Assembly: GCF_907165205.1 (NCBI RefSeq)
Contig: NC_058194.1
Location: 27,280,856-27,344,855 of the forward strand
Source of the DNA: Coccinella septempunctata
Lineage: Eukaryota; Arthropoda; Insecta; Coleoptera; Coccinellidae
Reading direction: 5' to 3'
DNA: 64,000 bases
Below, piece by piece: positions 22,481-34,060 of this stretch; within the stretch, counting starts at the first letter, position 1; each line of letters starts with the position of its first letter. The position numbers were made by a program, and so were the translations under genes. Below the pieces are notes generated by a model. The model saw nothing but the letters and a program-made list of their open reading frames with translations. It had not been told where the DNA came from and made no database searches.

Positions 22481-23867
22481 CTAGATTGAAATGACCATAT
22501 TTGCATTCGGTATAACTATTGAATGAACGAAGGAGACCTTCAGTAATTATTCAACCTCGAACTCGAAGAAACCCTGCAAATTTTTAAGCCACTATTTTTT
22601 TCTTCATGCCCGGAATCTTAAAATTATAATATCATTTTATCCAAAAATCACTGCTTAGAGTAATTTTTCGTCTACTATCGAAATGCTCCTTAAAAGACGT
22701 CTTGAAATAGTTTTGAAGTCGAATAAGAAAAGATGAATATGAAAAACGAACAGAGGTATCCTCTGAGCCCAGAGAGTAAAGGGAGTAAAGGGTGAAAACT
22801 CAAGCTGTATGTCACAGTATCCGGGACGAAGGTTAACACAATATAACGCGATAGAGTCTAAATTAAATTTCGAATCCACCCAGGATAATCCATCGAATGA
22901 CAGCTTGACGTCGTAGAGAGAGAATGGCGTTCATCGGAGTTCAGTTTTCTACCTCAATTCACTTAACGCCTCAACCTTGGACATCTACATGTTTTCCGAT
23001 TATGCATGCAAATGATCATGCACAAGCTTGAAGGGAATGGCCTCTGGTCACGCCGAAGTACACACGGACGAAGGGAAATTGTCAATTATCTGTTCGAGTC
23101 ACCCTGATGTGACTCGTCTTGCTTTGCTTGAATTATCGGTGGAGCAGGATAGAGATTGAATGGCTGAGCAAGGTGGCGTTGCTATAGGGCCAGAGGGATA
23201 ATGTGATAGTATTTATTTTTTGATAAGGCGAACATAAGATTTTATTAAGCCTAGAAAAATCTACATCAACCAAGTTTCGGTTGAATTATCTCCTATAATT
23301 TTTACAGCATGGGTTTTGGAACATGGGTATTACGAAAAAATGGTTATTTTTCAAAATCTCCAAATCAAAATTAACGGAAAAACATTTTCTCTGTTTCACT
23401 TTTAGGAACTCCTGTATCTTCTTCGAGATGAATGCATGAATTTTCCGATATACTCGTTGAGAATGAAAATAACCTTTTTCAACCTGGGTATATTCCCGAA
23501 TTAAATTCAATAAAATCCCTTGAGCGAAATTGATTAATCGTTGTCACTGATTAAGTGTATAATTAAAAACTTAGGTGGGGATGGATGATCTATAATCGCC
23601 ATGATGTTGGATCCGGGAAATGACAATTTAATTCAACTGGAAGCGAACTTTTCGAGTTTTTCCACGAGACTTCACAAACGCCCGCTTAAGCCCACTTTCA
23701 CCCCTTGCCGCAGTGTTGGACCATCACCCTTCAGGCATTAAGATTATCATAGATCAGCTAGTCAACTTTGATTCCCGTCTCCAGGCGCGTATTCCATTTG
23801 TTTGAATCCCAATTCTCATTTGGGAAGCGTCAGCAATGAACGAAAAAGCTCTGCGATGTTATGATCC
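22481..23867. other. No gene supported
   Basis: AT-rich with GC-richer patches at 22,880-23,130 and 23,570-23,800. A POU-type octamer (ATGCAAAT) lies at about 23007-23014 within TTATGCATGCAAATGATC. No exon or transposon end was seen. Confidence 0.3.
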
Positions 23868-23945
23868 TAGTTCACTTCTATCAATACTGAAGAATAGTGG
23901 TCCAAAGACTGCCCCCTGTGGTACCCCACACTTGAACCAATTTCA
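23868..23945 (-). pseudogene. Reverse transcriptase relic (GVPQG motif)
   Basis: Read on the minus strand from about 23930, one frame gives CGVPQGAVFGPLFFSID. This matches the GVPQGSVLGPLLF block of non-LTR reverse transcriptases. The flanking frame is lost within a few codons on both sides, so only this short block survives. Confidence 0.5.
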
Positions 23946-24017
23946 TCTGTAATTTTTATGCGAAATATCTAGCGAAGTGACTCGTCGAAGAATAAACAGG
24001 GTGTAAATGAATAGATG

Positions 24018-24210
24018 CGAAAATATTTAAGGGTTTATTCCTTGTCAAAAAATAGTGTGGTTTTTCCATTTGAAATTGTTTTTGAGGGGTCCTTGTGATT
24101 AAGGAGGCTGGCTTGCTTTTCAGGTGCCATTTTCAGGAAGCTGTTCAAGAAACTTAATGAAAAACTAACACTATTTTTTGACAAGGAATCATCCCTTTTT
24201 TGCATTTTCT
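24018..24210. repeat. Hairpin element with 21-bp perfect arms
   Basis: TTCCTTGTCAAAAAATAGTGT at 24038-24058 is exactly mirrored by ACACTATTTTTTGACAAGGAA at 24168-24188. Looser pairing extends outward (AAGGGTTTA / ATCATCCCTT, GCGAAAAT / TGCATTTTCTGC). Probably a small palindromic MITE. Target duplication not determined. Confidence 0.6.
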
Positions 24211-24710
24211 GCAACTTTCATACATTTCTTAGGGGTTCTGCGAAAAAGTTGATTTGGTGTTGCTGAAAGTTCCATTACTCGACATTCAAAACAATTCAAC
24301 CTTAACAAGTAGGTTTTGACAGGACTATTCAGTCCTGAAGACAGTTCAGCAAAAATTAATTGAATATTAAGATTGAATACTCAATGTCTTTATGGTAATC
24401 TTCTAGGTGTTCAATGGATATCAAGATTTGTGGGTTAAATGTCATCTGATGACTATTCACCACAATAGGGAATACTCCTTCTGACGAAAATGATGTATTT
24501 TTTATGGAATATCTTTGAAACGTCACATTTTGAAATAACCATTTCAACCGTTTCCCAAAAAAATTATTTTAAGCACTTAAAATGAAAAATAAAAATGGGT
24601 ATTTAAAATTTAAATCGTTTCGTTTCTATTGCACAAGTTGGCAACATCGACTGAAATATGCCTTGATAATAAAGGACATCAAATACATTATCTTGATGAG
24701 ATAGACAAAG

Positions 24711-24787
24711 ATGGCTGTCTGCGACGAACGAGGAATGTCGTATAATTTAATGGGATTTTTATGGCCGGTTGCAGTTGAAGCTCTTCA
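24711..24787 (+). CDS. Candidate first coding exon of an unidentified gene
   Basis: ATGG at 24711 (context AAAGATGG) opens 25 codons plus two bases, starting MAVCDERGMSYNLMGF and continuing LWPVAVEAL. It ends at a near-perfect donor, CA|GTAAGT, at 24788. The region around it is moderately GC-richer. It contains TTGGCAAC upstream, and CAACAGCTGTT and GTTGCCAA downstream. The protein is not recognised and no following exon was found with confidence. The evidence is start context plus donor quality. Confidence 0.38.
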
Positions 24788-26370
24788 GTAAGTACGCGCC
24801 TGTAGATCAACAGCTGTTTTTTCATAAACAAGCTGATCGGACATTGTTCTTTTCATTATCTTGTATGCGCTGTTGCCAATTCGTAAATTCCGAACAAAGT
24901 GATGTAAATTTTAAAACCCCATATTTGAAGGATGATTTTGAATAGTTTCCGCGGTGAATTTGAAAAAATCATGAATGAAACTCATAATTATTCAGTTTAA
25001 ACTTGAATGTGCAGTGATAACCCAAATTGAGGAGAATTCCCCATTGTATGTCCACTGTTTTGGATATGAACAATGCAATGAATATCCATTGTACATCAAC
25101 ATCCAGGGACGAGATATGGCATTAGCAGAGATCTCGACATCATGAAGTCTTGGCCTTCAATTTACCAGTATTTACTGCTGTTTATCCAACAAAGTGTACC
25201 TGACAATTTCTGCTGAAAGAAGCTGGTATTTTGTTCAGAGCTCGCTGATATTTTCACTCTCCAATGGAAATATAATACTTTGCAAGGCTCCAATGCCATG
25301 CGGATTAGAATACTGCTTCCATGTTAGGGGTTCTACAGCACCAAAGCTTTCAATGTTCACTGTTGTCCAAGGTATCATCATAGCTGTAGGTTCATTGGTT
25401 ATGTAGAGTGGATTAAATTGTAATATGTGAAATTTTTCATATTTTTTTGAGATAGTCACCAGCTCTGAAGGATCCTTTCAATCTTACCGATACTTTTCTA
25501 TAAATAGCATCGTTAAGAATTGCATTTTTTTCGAAGAAACATACCCTTATCTTCAGATGGGTTTCTGCATAATTTCCGTTGAAAAATCGGGACCCTCATC
25601 AGTGTATTCTTCCGAAGTCCTAACCTGCCTTGTCAGAGACATAACGGAGCTCCTCAGTAAGCCATGGCGGACTTTGGTAACGTTAATTAAACCTAATTAA
25701 AAGAAGTCGAGCACCGCGGCTCGAGAGGTACCAGGATGCATGGCTAATCTTGGACAAATTAATTGCCTTCGGCATAAGTAATGCAATTTCTGAAGTCGGC
25801 GGCGCCCGCCCACAAAAGGGTTGCTCTTTCCCTCCTCATTCTTTCGCAATTTGGAATTTGGACCCCGTACAGAATCCATCCATTAGCCGGAGAAAAAGTC
25901 CGGTACCGTTTTTCCTTGAGTCGATTATGATGACTTTTAATGTGCTCAAGTAATTTGGGGGAAGTTTTTAACGAGTTGCCAGGTGTAATTCGGAGACATT
26001 ATTGGGTGAGTGCAGCAATGAGATTTTGAGACGCCTTGGGGATCCGGGATTATTCAATTATCCTAATTTTTCCGACCTTTCAGGGGGTTTTTGTACGGAT
26101 ATTTTCACGACTTTCTTACATAATGTGGTTGATTTTTCTCAAGGGTGGATTCTGGTCGGAATATCGGACGGGGAGGTTCGCCATGACTGTATATAGGGTA
26201 CAGAAACCCTTCGTAGGTTGCCTTCTATTTCGAGAATTCATACGTTGATAAGTTGATGAAAAAAAAAATTCGCCATAGATTAAGATCAAGATCAAGATGA
26301 CACTACAGTTTCGAAGAAGGCAGTTTTATGACGCGAAATCAAAATGGAGTTTTAATTTCATATGATCATA
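24788..26370. other. No further gene recognised
   Basis: Several ORFs of 60-74 codons overlap on opposite strands (25194-25459, 25697-25953, 26002-26248) without motif support. The 25,640-25,930 part is GC-richer. If 24711-24787 is a real exon, this is its intron. Confidence 0.3.
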
Positions 26371-26372
26371 TA

Positions 26373-27739
26373 TACACTGCGCAAAAAAATTAACGTATTA
26401 TCAGATTTTGAATGTATTGGCTGCATTCTAAAATCAGTCGTTCTGGATAAATTCTAGTGATCAATAGTTTTTCTTTCGTTTGATTTTCTACACTCGATCG
26501 CTATGCAACGCGAAACACGCAATTTGACCCAAGAGGAATGTGCCCAAGCGGTAGTTTTGCGAGAAGAAGGGTGGACTTACACAAGAATTGCAGAAAGGTT
26601 TGGAGTTTCCCATACAAGTGTGTCCAGAATGTTGCAGCGATTCAGGGAGACAGGTATGAATGTCCGAAGACCAGGACAGGGTAGACCATGGGTAACAACT
26701 GCCATTCAAGAACGTTACTTGAGAGTTTCTTCGTTGAGACAACGGTTTGCAACCGCTCGCCTCCTTCAAATTCAGCTTGAGCAAACTCATGAAGTGCAAA
26801 TTAGCACTCAGACAATAAGAAATCGCCTCAGAGAATATGATTTAAGGCCTCGTGTCGCGGCAAGAGGCCCAGCTCTTACCCCAGCCCATCGAAGGGCGCG
26901 TTTGGATTTTGCGAGAGAGCATATCCATTGGGAAGGGGCCGATTGGGAAAGAGTTCTCTTCACAGATGAGTCTAGATTCTGCCTCTACCATTGTGATCGA
27001 CGTTCCCTTGTATACAGACGTCCACATGAAAGATATGCTCAGTGTATTTACCTGAATACTACTGGTTTCGGGGGAGGATCGATTATGGTATGGGGTGGAA
27101 TATCTTTGACTGCTCGCACAGACCTAGTGGTCATTGATAATGGAGCTATGAATGCTGATAAGTATATGAGGAACATTCTTGAAGAGCATGTAGTGCCATT
27201 TGCCCCATACATTGGTGAAAATTTCATTTTTATGGACGATAATGCCAGACCCCATCGTGCGCGCATCGTTCAGGAGTACCTTGAAGAGGTTGAAGTCTCT
27301 CGAATGGAATGGCCAGCAAGGAGTCCAGGTCTCAATCCGATTGAGCAGGTTTGGGACAACCTCAATAGAAGGCTGAGAAGTTCAGAAAATCATCCAGCTA
27401 CTCTTAATGACTTAGGAATCCAACTCGGAGAAATCTGGGAAGGATTAGATCAGAAAATTTTAAGATCACTCATTTTGAGTATGAACCGTCGTTGCCGAGC
27501 TGTAATTAACGCAAGGGGTGGAAACACCAAGTATTAAATCACTTATCAGCATTTCAGTATTTTGAAAATTGTTCATTTCTCTTCTTTCACATAAGATTCG
27601 GTGAAATCCTGAATTTTTCTTCCATTAAATGTGTCTTGTTTCGTTCAAAACTAAAAAATAAGTTATAAAGTCAATGTAGAGTTAACTTTCATTAAAATTG
27701 TGATTTTCAGAATGTGCGTTAATTTTTTTGCGCGGTGTA
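26373..27739 (+). mobile_element. Tc1-like transposon, apparently complete (1367 bp)
   Basis: The ends are near-identical inverted repeats: TACACTGCGCAAAAAAATTA at 26373 and, as reverse complement of the right end, TACACCGCGCAAAAAAATTA. They differ at one position. TA lies outside both ends (26371-26372, 27740-27741), as expected for a Tc1/mariner target duplication. A single uninterrupted transposase gene fills the centre. No other copy was seen in the window. The structure suggests a recent insertion that could still be autonomous. Confidence 0.92.
26503..27537 (+). CDS. Tc1-like transposase, DD34E, intact
   Basis: Cut-and-paste transposase of 344 residues, the usual length for Tc1 enzymes. 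It binds the terminal repeats and moves the element into TA sites in the nucleus. Residues about 8-48 form the first HTH (EEGWTYTRIAERFGVSHTSV), followed by an RRPGQGRP hook at 55-62 and a second HTH region at about 65-115. The catalytic residues are D155 (FTDESRF), D246 (DDNARPH) and E281 (SPGLNPIEQVW). D246 and E281 are 34 residues apart. GFGGGSIMVWGG at 188-199 is the conserved core strand. The start ATG at 26503 is 130 bp inside the left end, with an in-frame full domain and no stops to TAA at 27535-27537. No intron or frameshift was seen. Confidence 0.95.
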   Translation: MQRETRNLTQEECAQAVVLREEGWTYTRIAERFGVSHTSVSRMLQRFRETGMNVRRPGQGRPWVTTAIQERYLRVSSLRQRFATARLLQIQLEQTHEVQISTQTIRNRLREYDLRPRVAARGPALTPAHRRARLDFAREHIHWEGADWERVLFTDESRFCLYHCDRRSLVYRRPHERYAQCIYLNTTGFGGGSIMVWGGISLTARTDLVVIDNGAMNADKYMRNILEEHVVPFAPYIGENFIFMDDNARPHRARIVQEYLEEVEVSRMEWPARSPGLNPIEQVWDNLNRRLRSSENHPATLNDLGIQLGEIWEGLDQKILRSLILSMNRRCRAVINARGGNTKY

Positions 27740-27741
27740 TA

Positions 27742-28469
27742 AATCTTCGGAACCCAATGAGAGCCCATAACCTCGAGATTATCAATCAAACCTCGACCGA
27801 TTCATGCTTCATTCGCACCTTATTCCACGAGCAGCCCAGCCCCCGGCCCCTCCTCGCGCTGCCCTCGCCCACGCTCACGTAGCCGCTCTCTCCAGGCACC
27901 GCCCGCGTCCGCAGCAAGACCGTCCGACCCCATAAAAACCTCTCCGGGGCCCGTGTCATCCTTTATATTCTATTTGCATACCGTGGTCGTCGGGAGATGT
28001 CTGAGTCGGCAACACGAAAAAGGTGTTACTCCCGAGCCGGCGAAACGACGGCAAGGAGACGCAGCCTTGGAATATATACCGATAAAATTAATGAACTCGC
28101 CGGGGTTATCCAGTTTTCCGGCAATTTGCTGCACCCGTATTCTTTATTAAGTCAAAGGCAATAACTCCTGCGGCTCACCTCGTCCTTTACCGCCCCCCGA
28201 CGTTTTGTCCCGTTCCGATCCGGCCTGAAGGACCAGGAACGCAGGATTACTTATCCTCGAAAGGGGGATGTCGCTGTCCAAAAGGGGGCGAAGGAATTTC
28301 CCAGTTTTCACTTTCAACCGTTCGAGTTTCGAATTATTAGCTATAGTCCAATCACTTTTCTAGAAATAGTCGATTTGCCTTAGAACTTTGACTCATTCCA
28401 CACTGATATGTGAGGTTGTGACTCTTATCAAAACATTCTTGTGTTTCAACTCAGCTCTATGTTCTTGCA
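27742..28469. other. GC-rich segment without a supported gene
   Basis: The 27,830-28,300 segment is markedly C- and G-rich compared with the surroundings (CCCCCGGCCCC runs). It has a 65-codon plus ORF but no recognised domain. It could be a regulatory island or non-coding exon. Confidence 0.3.
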
Positions 28470-29327
28470 GTGGGTAAAAACTTTCATACCAACAACACCG
28501 CTAGAATTCAGCATAAAGGCTCTAGAACCGACCATTTCTCAACCAACTCTGGAATAAAACAAGGCTGCGTGTTAGTGCCTTTACTGTTCAATATTTTCGC
28601 CATAGCTGTCTCGATAATTGCTGACATGAGTATTCCTGTGAGAGGTGTTGGAATAAGATTCAGATTTGATGGGAGTCTGTTTAACCTGAAGCGCCTCAGA
28701 GCAAAAACCCGTACCAAGTTTATCACGGAAATTCAATATGCAGACAACTGCGGACTTATCCCTAGCAGCTCAGAGGATCTACAGATAATGTTGGGAACCT
28801 ATAAATATATATACGAAGCTTTGTGCCTTAGACTCAATATTGACAAAACCAAAATCCTGGTTAGTCCTCCAGAAAGCCTTCGAACAGATATCAGCCTAGA
28901 GGATGAAACTCTGGAACAGGTCGAGCAGTTCAAATACTTGGGAAGCTTCATAAATACTAGGGCTAACCTGGACATGGCAATACACAACCGTATCAATTCG
29001 GCATCACGGGCATTCTGGAAGCTAAAGGACAGAGTGTTTCTCAATCACGACCTCAATCTGAAGACCAAGACAACTGTTTACAAAGCAGTGGTCCTCTCAA
29101 CGCTTCATTACGGAAGCGAAAGCTGGACGCCCTACCGGCGACATATTAGAAAGCTTGGACAAACGCAACAACGTCATCTAAGACAAATAATGCACATCAG
29201 ATGGTTGCACAAAGTTTCAAATGCAGAAGTCTTGCAGCGCGCGAGTTGTATAACAATTGATACTCAAATAACGAGGGCTCGACTCAGATGGAGCGGTCAC
29301 ATTCTGAGGATACAAGACACAAAATAG
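28470..29327 (+). pseudogene. LINE reverse transcriptase fragment, copy B (YADN)
   Basis: 285 codons from the RT palm to the region after it. The GIKQGCVLVPLLFNIF block is at 28-43. The catalytic box reads YADN at residues 90-93, where active enzymes have YADD, so one of the paired metal-binding aspartates is lost. FKYLGSFINTRANLD and TQQRHLRQIMHIRW follow, as in copies A and C. A small deletion ends the frame at DTK, and the C-terminus resumes in another frame. In life such an enzyme copies its own RNA at a nick in chromosomal DNA. The clade is not decided from this fragment. Confidence 0.88.
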
Positions 29328-29623
29328 CTCTGTATCGTGAATTCACAGAGGAAGCTCGGAAACCAGGCGGCCAGTATAAGCGGTTTAAGAATATACTGCA
29401 TCAATCCCTAAAATCAGTTAATGCCAATCATAACTGGAAACAACTAGCATTAGACAGATCACAGTGGAGGTCTTTGATCCACAGTTATTATGGAGACTCG
29501 AGAATAATACAGCGTCGGCCAGATCTGGTTGGTGACTATCCATGCCCGGAGTGTGGAAGGATCTGTAGGTCACGGTTGGGTCTCTTCAGTCACAGGGGGG
29601 CACACAGTCGCAAGAAGCCCTAA
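29288..29623 (+). pseudogene. LINE copy B C-terminus with zinc finger
   Basis: Continuation of the LINE protein after the frameshift: YREFTEEARKPGGQYKR, then WKQLALDRSQWRSLI, then a C2H2-type finger CPECGRICRSRLGLFSHRGAH (C-X2-C-X12-H-X3-H) near the end. The first codons (MERSHSEDTR) read across the deletion and are not native. The finger at the extreme C-terminus probably binds nucleic acid, as in other non-LTR elements. The same segment recurs in copy D. Confidence 0.8.
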
Positions 29624-29720
29624 GAAATTATAAGTTTGATCGCACCGATAGTTTTGTTTTTGAGTCTCTTAGTAGATTTATTCTCGTTAACGGGATACAG
29701 CAGTGATTGAATGAATGTTG

Positions 29721-31999
29721 TCCATTCTATATAAAAATCACGTATTTCTGTAGATACTTCGACCAATGGTGGTTGGCTAGTTTGATTCCTCTATAGATTT
29801 TGATATCAATGGGGGTTATTTTTCTCTTTTTCTGTGGCAGAATCGCTCTCACACGATTTTGTTAGTTCCATTTCAGATTTTAATGTTGTCAGTACTGTTT
29901 ATCTACATATATCTGTCAATATTTGACAATTGCCAACCGAAATATCATTCCAACTCGAATATCCCTGAAATATTTCATTAAATCAAAGAAAATGAATCAT
30001 TCACTTGACTGAAATGGAGGATAATGTCTAAAAGTCGTACAGAAGGCAAATTCTACTACTCTTGCTTCAAAACGAGCCGAAAAGTGGCTTGTTTTTAAAT
30101 TCCGCACTAGTGCTAGAATATCACTGTATCTGTATCATCTGTATCAAAAAAAATGAATTTTCACGTATCTACTGCTGAAAACCTGGCTCAAAGTCATATC
30201 TAATTCGAATTCACGAATTCAGACAACCTCTCCATTTCTAGAAACGACAGAGGCGAACAACACACCAGAAAGGCTCCTTCTGCATCAGATGAGGGTACTT
30301 TAGAAAATCAACCAAACATTACAAATTCATCCGGCTACGAAATATAAACAGTCAACAGAACTGAAAGCTTCAGCAGAGGTGGATATGACGAGTACAATTA
30401 AATGTGCGTATACGGATGATTCAATTTCGGATTGAAATTGATGTGTATACGTTATCGGATAAAGGGTAAACAGTCTCGGAATACGGATACCCCAGTGGCG
30501 TGCCAGATCAATTACGAAGCTTCCCCGAATTCCTTTCATGGCTGATAGATTACAAGAATTGAAATGAAAATAAAATCAAAATTAAGTAAATGACTGAGCT
30601 ACATGATTGGCACTAACGAGGGTTTTTGATCACCACGCGCGTTTCGCTATCTCAAGAGCATCTTCAGATGGGTGAGAGTAACATTTAAAAATTAAAACTC
30701 ATTGTGAGGTTAACGCATTTATCTACAGAGTGAGTAAGGAGTAAAGCACAAAATTTATATCTCGGGGTAGTTACTATTTTATAGAAAAATGCTGTAATCG
30801 GTAATTTCATTGGCCAATTTTTCAGTGTCACATGCAGATCCAATCCAGAAGACCTATTAGAATCCTGCCCTTTCCTGAGATACTGAAACATTGAAAATGG
30901 GTAGTTTAGTGTCAAAAATGACCAAGAAATTAGGCAGCTCAAGGATTTCCTATTTTGTTGCTTATGTTCGATAAGTACTGATGTCTACCTTTGTTCTAGA
31001 CTAAGTCAAAACTGAATAAATGACTTTTTCGGTTAAAATAATCAACTTCTTTGAGATTACTGGCAAACACTTGTCGAAACATTAGATTCAATCATTCCAA
31101 ATGATGGAAAAAGCTCCCTAAGCACCACAATAATTGTTTCAGGAGACCAGGGGAGCTGTTGACTCAATTATATTGATCCTACTCTTTTCGAATCAACATG
31201 ATATTCCTGATTCCAAGAGTTGCAATTACTGTAAGACATTCCTCTCATAACCCTGCCGAACTGCTTCCGCCACTGACGCCAACATTATAACATCACGAAC
31301 CTCCAATACGGCCATACACATCTTCTAATGTATTCATAATTGAGATGAGATGCTACTCACGAATCATAATATTGACAACGGGAGAAAACTGGATATTGTT
31401 TAAAATTCACAAACGCTGCCGGAATTAAGTGAAAGTGGAGGAACGAATTAACCCTTGGATTCCATTCGGCGGAAGTTCATCAGGGGATGCTCTCTCTGTC
31501 AATAGAATCTTCCATTGGGGTTTTGATCCCGCGGATTCAGGATTAGGGTAGATCGCATACAGACGACGAACAGGTTCCGAAAACAATCCGAGGTTTTCCA
31601 TTGATTCTTGAAAAAATCAAGTGACTTCAGAAACTCAGAACTCAGCCGTACTATCAAATCATGTTTGGTTTTTTGGTTGATGTCACTATTTTTGACATCT
31701 CTCGGAAACTTCAAGGCGACGTACTCGAACTATACTCCATTCACTTCTATAAAAGCACTCGGTTGATAATGAAACAATTTTCGGTAAAAGACAATAGTGA
31801 ACTTTTCTATATATTCACAATTCTCCATTTTGTTGAGAAGCAATAAACCGAACGTGGTCATGAAGTGAATTTTCTGCCATTGGAATGTTGCATGGATCCT
31901 TTGGCATGCAAGCTCTGTCGAAAACTATTCGATACTAAGAAATTTTTTCAGTTGTGCTAAACTGTTACAAGGAGTTATATTTGAGCCTTATCAGGCAGA
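29721..31999. other. No gene supported
   Basis: AT-rich. The ~45-bp conserved module lies at about 30628-30680 on the minus strand (CACCCATCTGAAGATGCT then GCGAAACGCGCGTGG). Short ORFs (30327-30942, 31499-31846) overlap without motifs. Confidence 0.3.
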
Positions 32000-32549
32000 A
32001 GTTTCGTGTCCAAAAATCTGCTGGAAAAGTTCTTGCTTCAGTTTTTTGGGATTGCCATGAAATAATCATGATTAATTTTTTGGATAAGGGCAGAAAAACA
32101 GCCGGAGATTACTATTCGACAATACTGACCATTCTAAGGTAAAAAATTAAAGAGAAAAGACACGGAAAGCTATCCAAAGGTGTTTTGTTTTTGCAGGACA
32201 ACGACCCTGCACACAAATCTCATGTTGCCATGCAAAAAATTCGTGATTTAGGATTTGAATTACTAGAACACCCCCCTTATTCACCAGATTTAGCTCCATC
32301 CGACTATCATCTCTTTCTTCAACTGAAAAAAAGTTCAAAAGGTCTTCCAACGAGGAGGTAATAAAAGCTGTGGAGGTCTGGTTTGCAGAGCAAGAAGAAT
32401 CATTCTTTTTTAAAGGTCTAGAGACGTTGCAGGTTCGCTGTAATAAATGTATCCTATTAACAGGAGAATATGTTGAGTAATTAAATATTTTGACATTTAA
32501 ATTTTGTTTGGTTCTATAGTAGGCTAAGAATTTTTTCAATATACCCTCG
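32000..32549 (+). mobile_element. Mariner copy 2, 5'-truncated half element
   Basis: Only the 3' half remains in this orientation. It begins at the transposase segment FRVQKSAGK and runs to the terminal repeat ending ATATACCCTCG, followed by TA at 32550. The coding part includes the LQDNDPAH-like motif and the YSPDLAPSDYHLF motif. It is broken by a stop after TILTILR near 32140 and by small indels near 32330. There is no left end. The 174-codon minus ORF across it is an antisense shadow. Confidence 0.85.
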
Positions 32550-32551
32550 TA

Positions 32552-34060
32552 TATTCGTATAATCCTTCTGCCTGATTTATCATTTCGGGTTTTCGTTTTG
32601 TTGGTCCGAACCCGATATCGAAGAATTACGTTCAATACGTATAAGAAGATATAAAATTTATGGAACCTCATTTAAATCATCACAGCCAAAAGTAATCCAT
32701 TTGCATTTACGATGTTCATAATCCACCGTGATGTCCCTATAAAATGAATCATCTCAAATATGCAAATTCACCTATAATTTAACCTCTGAAATAGAACGTT
32801 TGAAGCCGAAGTATACGATTCGTTTGTTTGCCAAAACACGTGGATCTATCGATTCCAAAACGGCAAATAATTCTGGTGTCGAGAATTTTTGTTCTGCCCT
32901 TCCAAGAGTTCTAGAACTTCTTTCCAGAAGGTGAGACAGTTGGTGAAAAATTCTCGCTAGCAGTTCAGAAACATTTTCCGAAGTTTTTTTCAGGAAAGAA
33001 TCTGGATGGAACAGCTACAAAAATGTTTATTCTATAAAATTATAATTAATTCAGTTCCATCCCTCAGAACAGTCGAAGGGACGCAGTTCCTAATTAACCG
33101 AGAAGTAAACAATTAAGGGAACAAACTCACCAGCGCATAAGAAGGTTGACGGTCCGAGTGTATCTGGAACAAAAAGAGAAAAATCAGCAGGAAACTTCAG
33201 ATGTCGTAAAAAGCAGCTTAATTTCGGTCGGACCTTCTGAACCCTGTCCGACAAATTATAAGAATTAAACGTTACGAAAGAGGGAGCAAACAGCCAGAAG
33301 AAAAATGCAAATGTGCCCTTCGAATTAAATACCGTCAGGTATTTTTTCGTTTTATTATACGTTTCGTAGCACCGCAAATAGGTTAAACTAATTATGCGTC
33401 TCACTAAAAGGCTCCAATTTGTTATGAAGCCCCGTTTTATGCTAATACCCGGATCGCTCCTGAAGGGAAATAATTCAGGGGAAAGAAGAAAAAAAAGGGG
33501 GACTTCTCGATTCAAAGATCGCTCTATAAAACACTGGACTGAGGCATTAGACAGAAAATCTGTCTATTCTAGCCTGCCTCCCGACCCTCTTCATCTTTAG
33601 GGAGCTTTCGGATTCTATCCTAGCAGCCATCGGGGTCAATTCCATTGAAGGAGTTGATTTAAGCGGTGGAAAAACAAATGTATGGCCTCATTTACATGTG
33701 AATTTGAAGGTTTTGAGCTGAGGGTTTCCATTTAATCATTTAATCATAGACAATCATCGTGATTTTTCGAAAAATTTCACCTCAATAAAATCACTTCACT
33801 TTTGTGTTGAAAAACTGAGCTCCACATAGGCATTTATCCTGTTAATTCTTCGCTGCTGGGGGTTTTAATGAGTATGAGTGGCTATTCCACAAGAACCGGA
33901 CTGACCTTCAGAAATGATCACCTATATGATAAAATCTTCATGAACCTTCGAGATTTGTTCCAAATTACAGGACTCAGTCAGCCGAAGAATGGAAAAAAAG
34001 GAATTTTGTAGCAGAGTTGGGCATTCGATTGCTCACCTCTGTCAGAATATTCTTTGAGTA
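32552..34060. other. No gene supported
   Basis: A 141-codon minus ORF (33090-33515) has a Phe/Leu-rich, repeat-free translation with no recognised domain and overlaps a plus ORF. I treat it as chance. No transposon ends were seen. Confidence 0.3.

Larger units (their letters stand above)
28470..29720 (+). mobile_element. LINE-like retrotransposon, copy B, 5'-truncated
   Basis: Starts inside the RT domain (KNFHTNNTARIQ, corresponding to KSFHINNTARIQ in copy C). It runs through the C-terminal zinc-finger region to a tail ending ACGGGATACAGCAGTGATTGAATGAATG. Copies A and C end in the same ATTC/TGAA-type tetramer tail. A ~10-bp deletion near 29318 shifts the frame. A target duplication could not be set. 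Confidence 0.85.

Noticed and set aside
23000..23025. POU octamer ATGCAAAT as an enhancer site
   Set aside because: A single 8-bp match is expected by chance in 64 kb of AT-rich DNA. Mentioned only within the gap description.
32147..32671. 174-codon minus-strand ORF
   Set aside because: Antisense shadow of mariner copy 2. The plus strand there encodes the real transposase motifs.
33090..33515. 141-codon minus-strand ORF
   Set aside because: Phe-rich translation, no domain, no splice signals and an overlapping plus-strand ORF. Likely chance.
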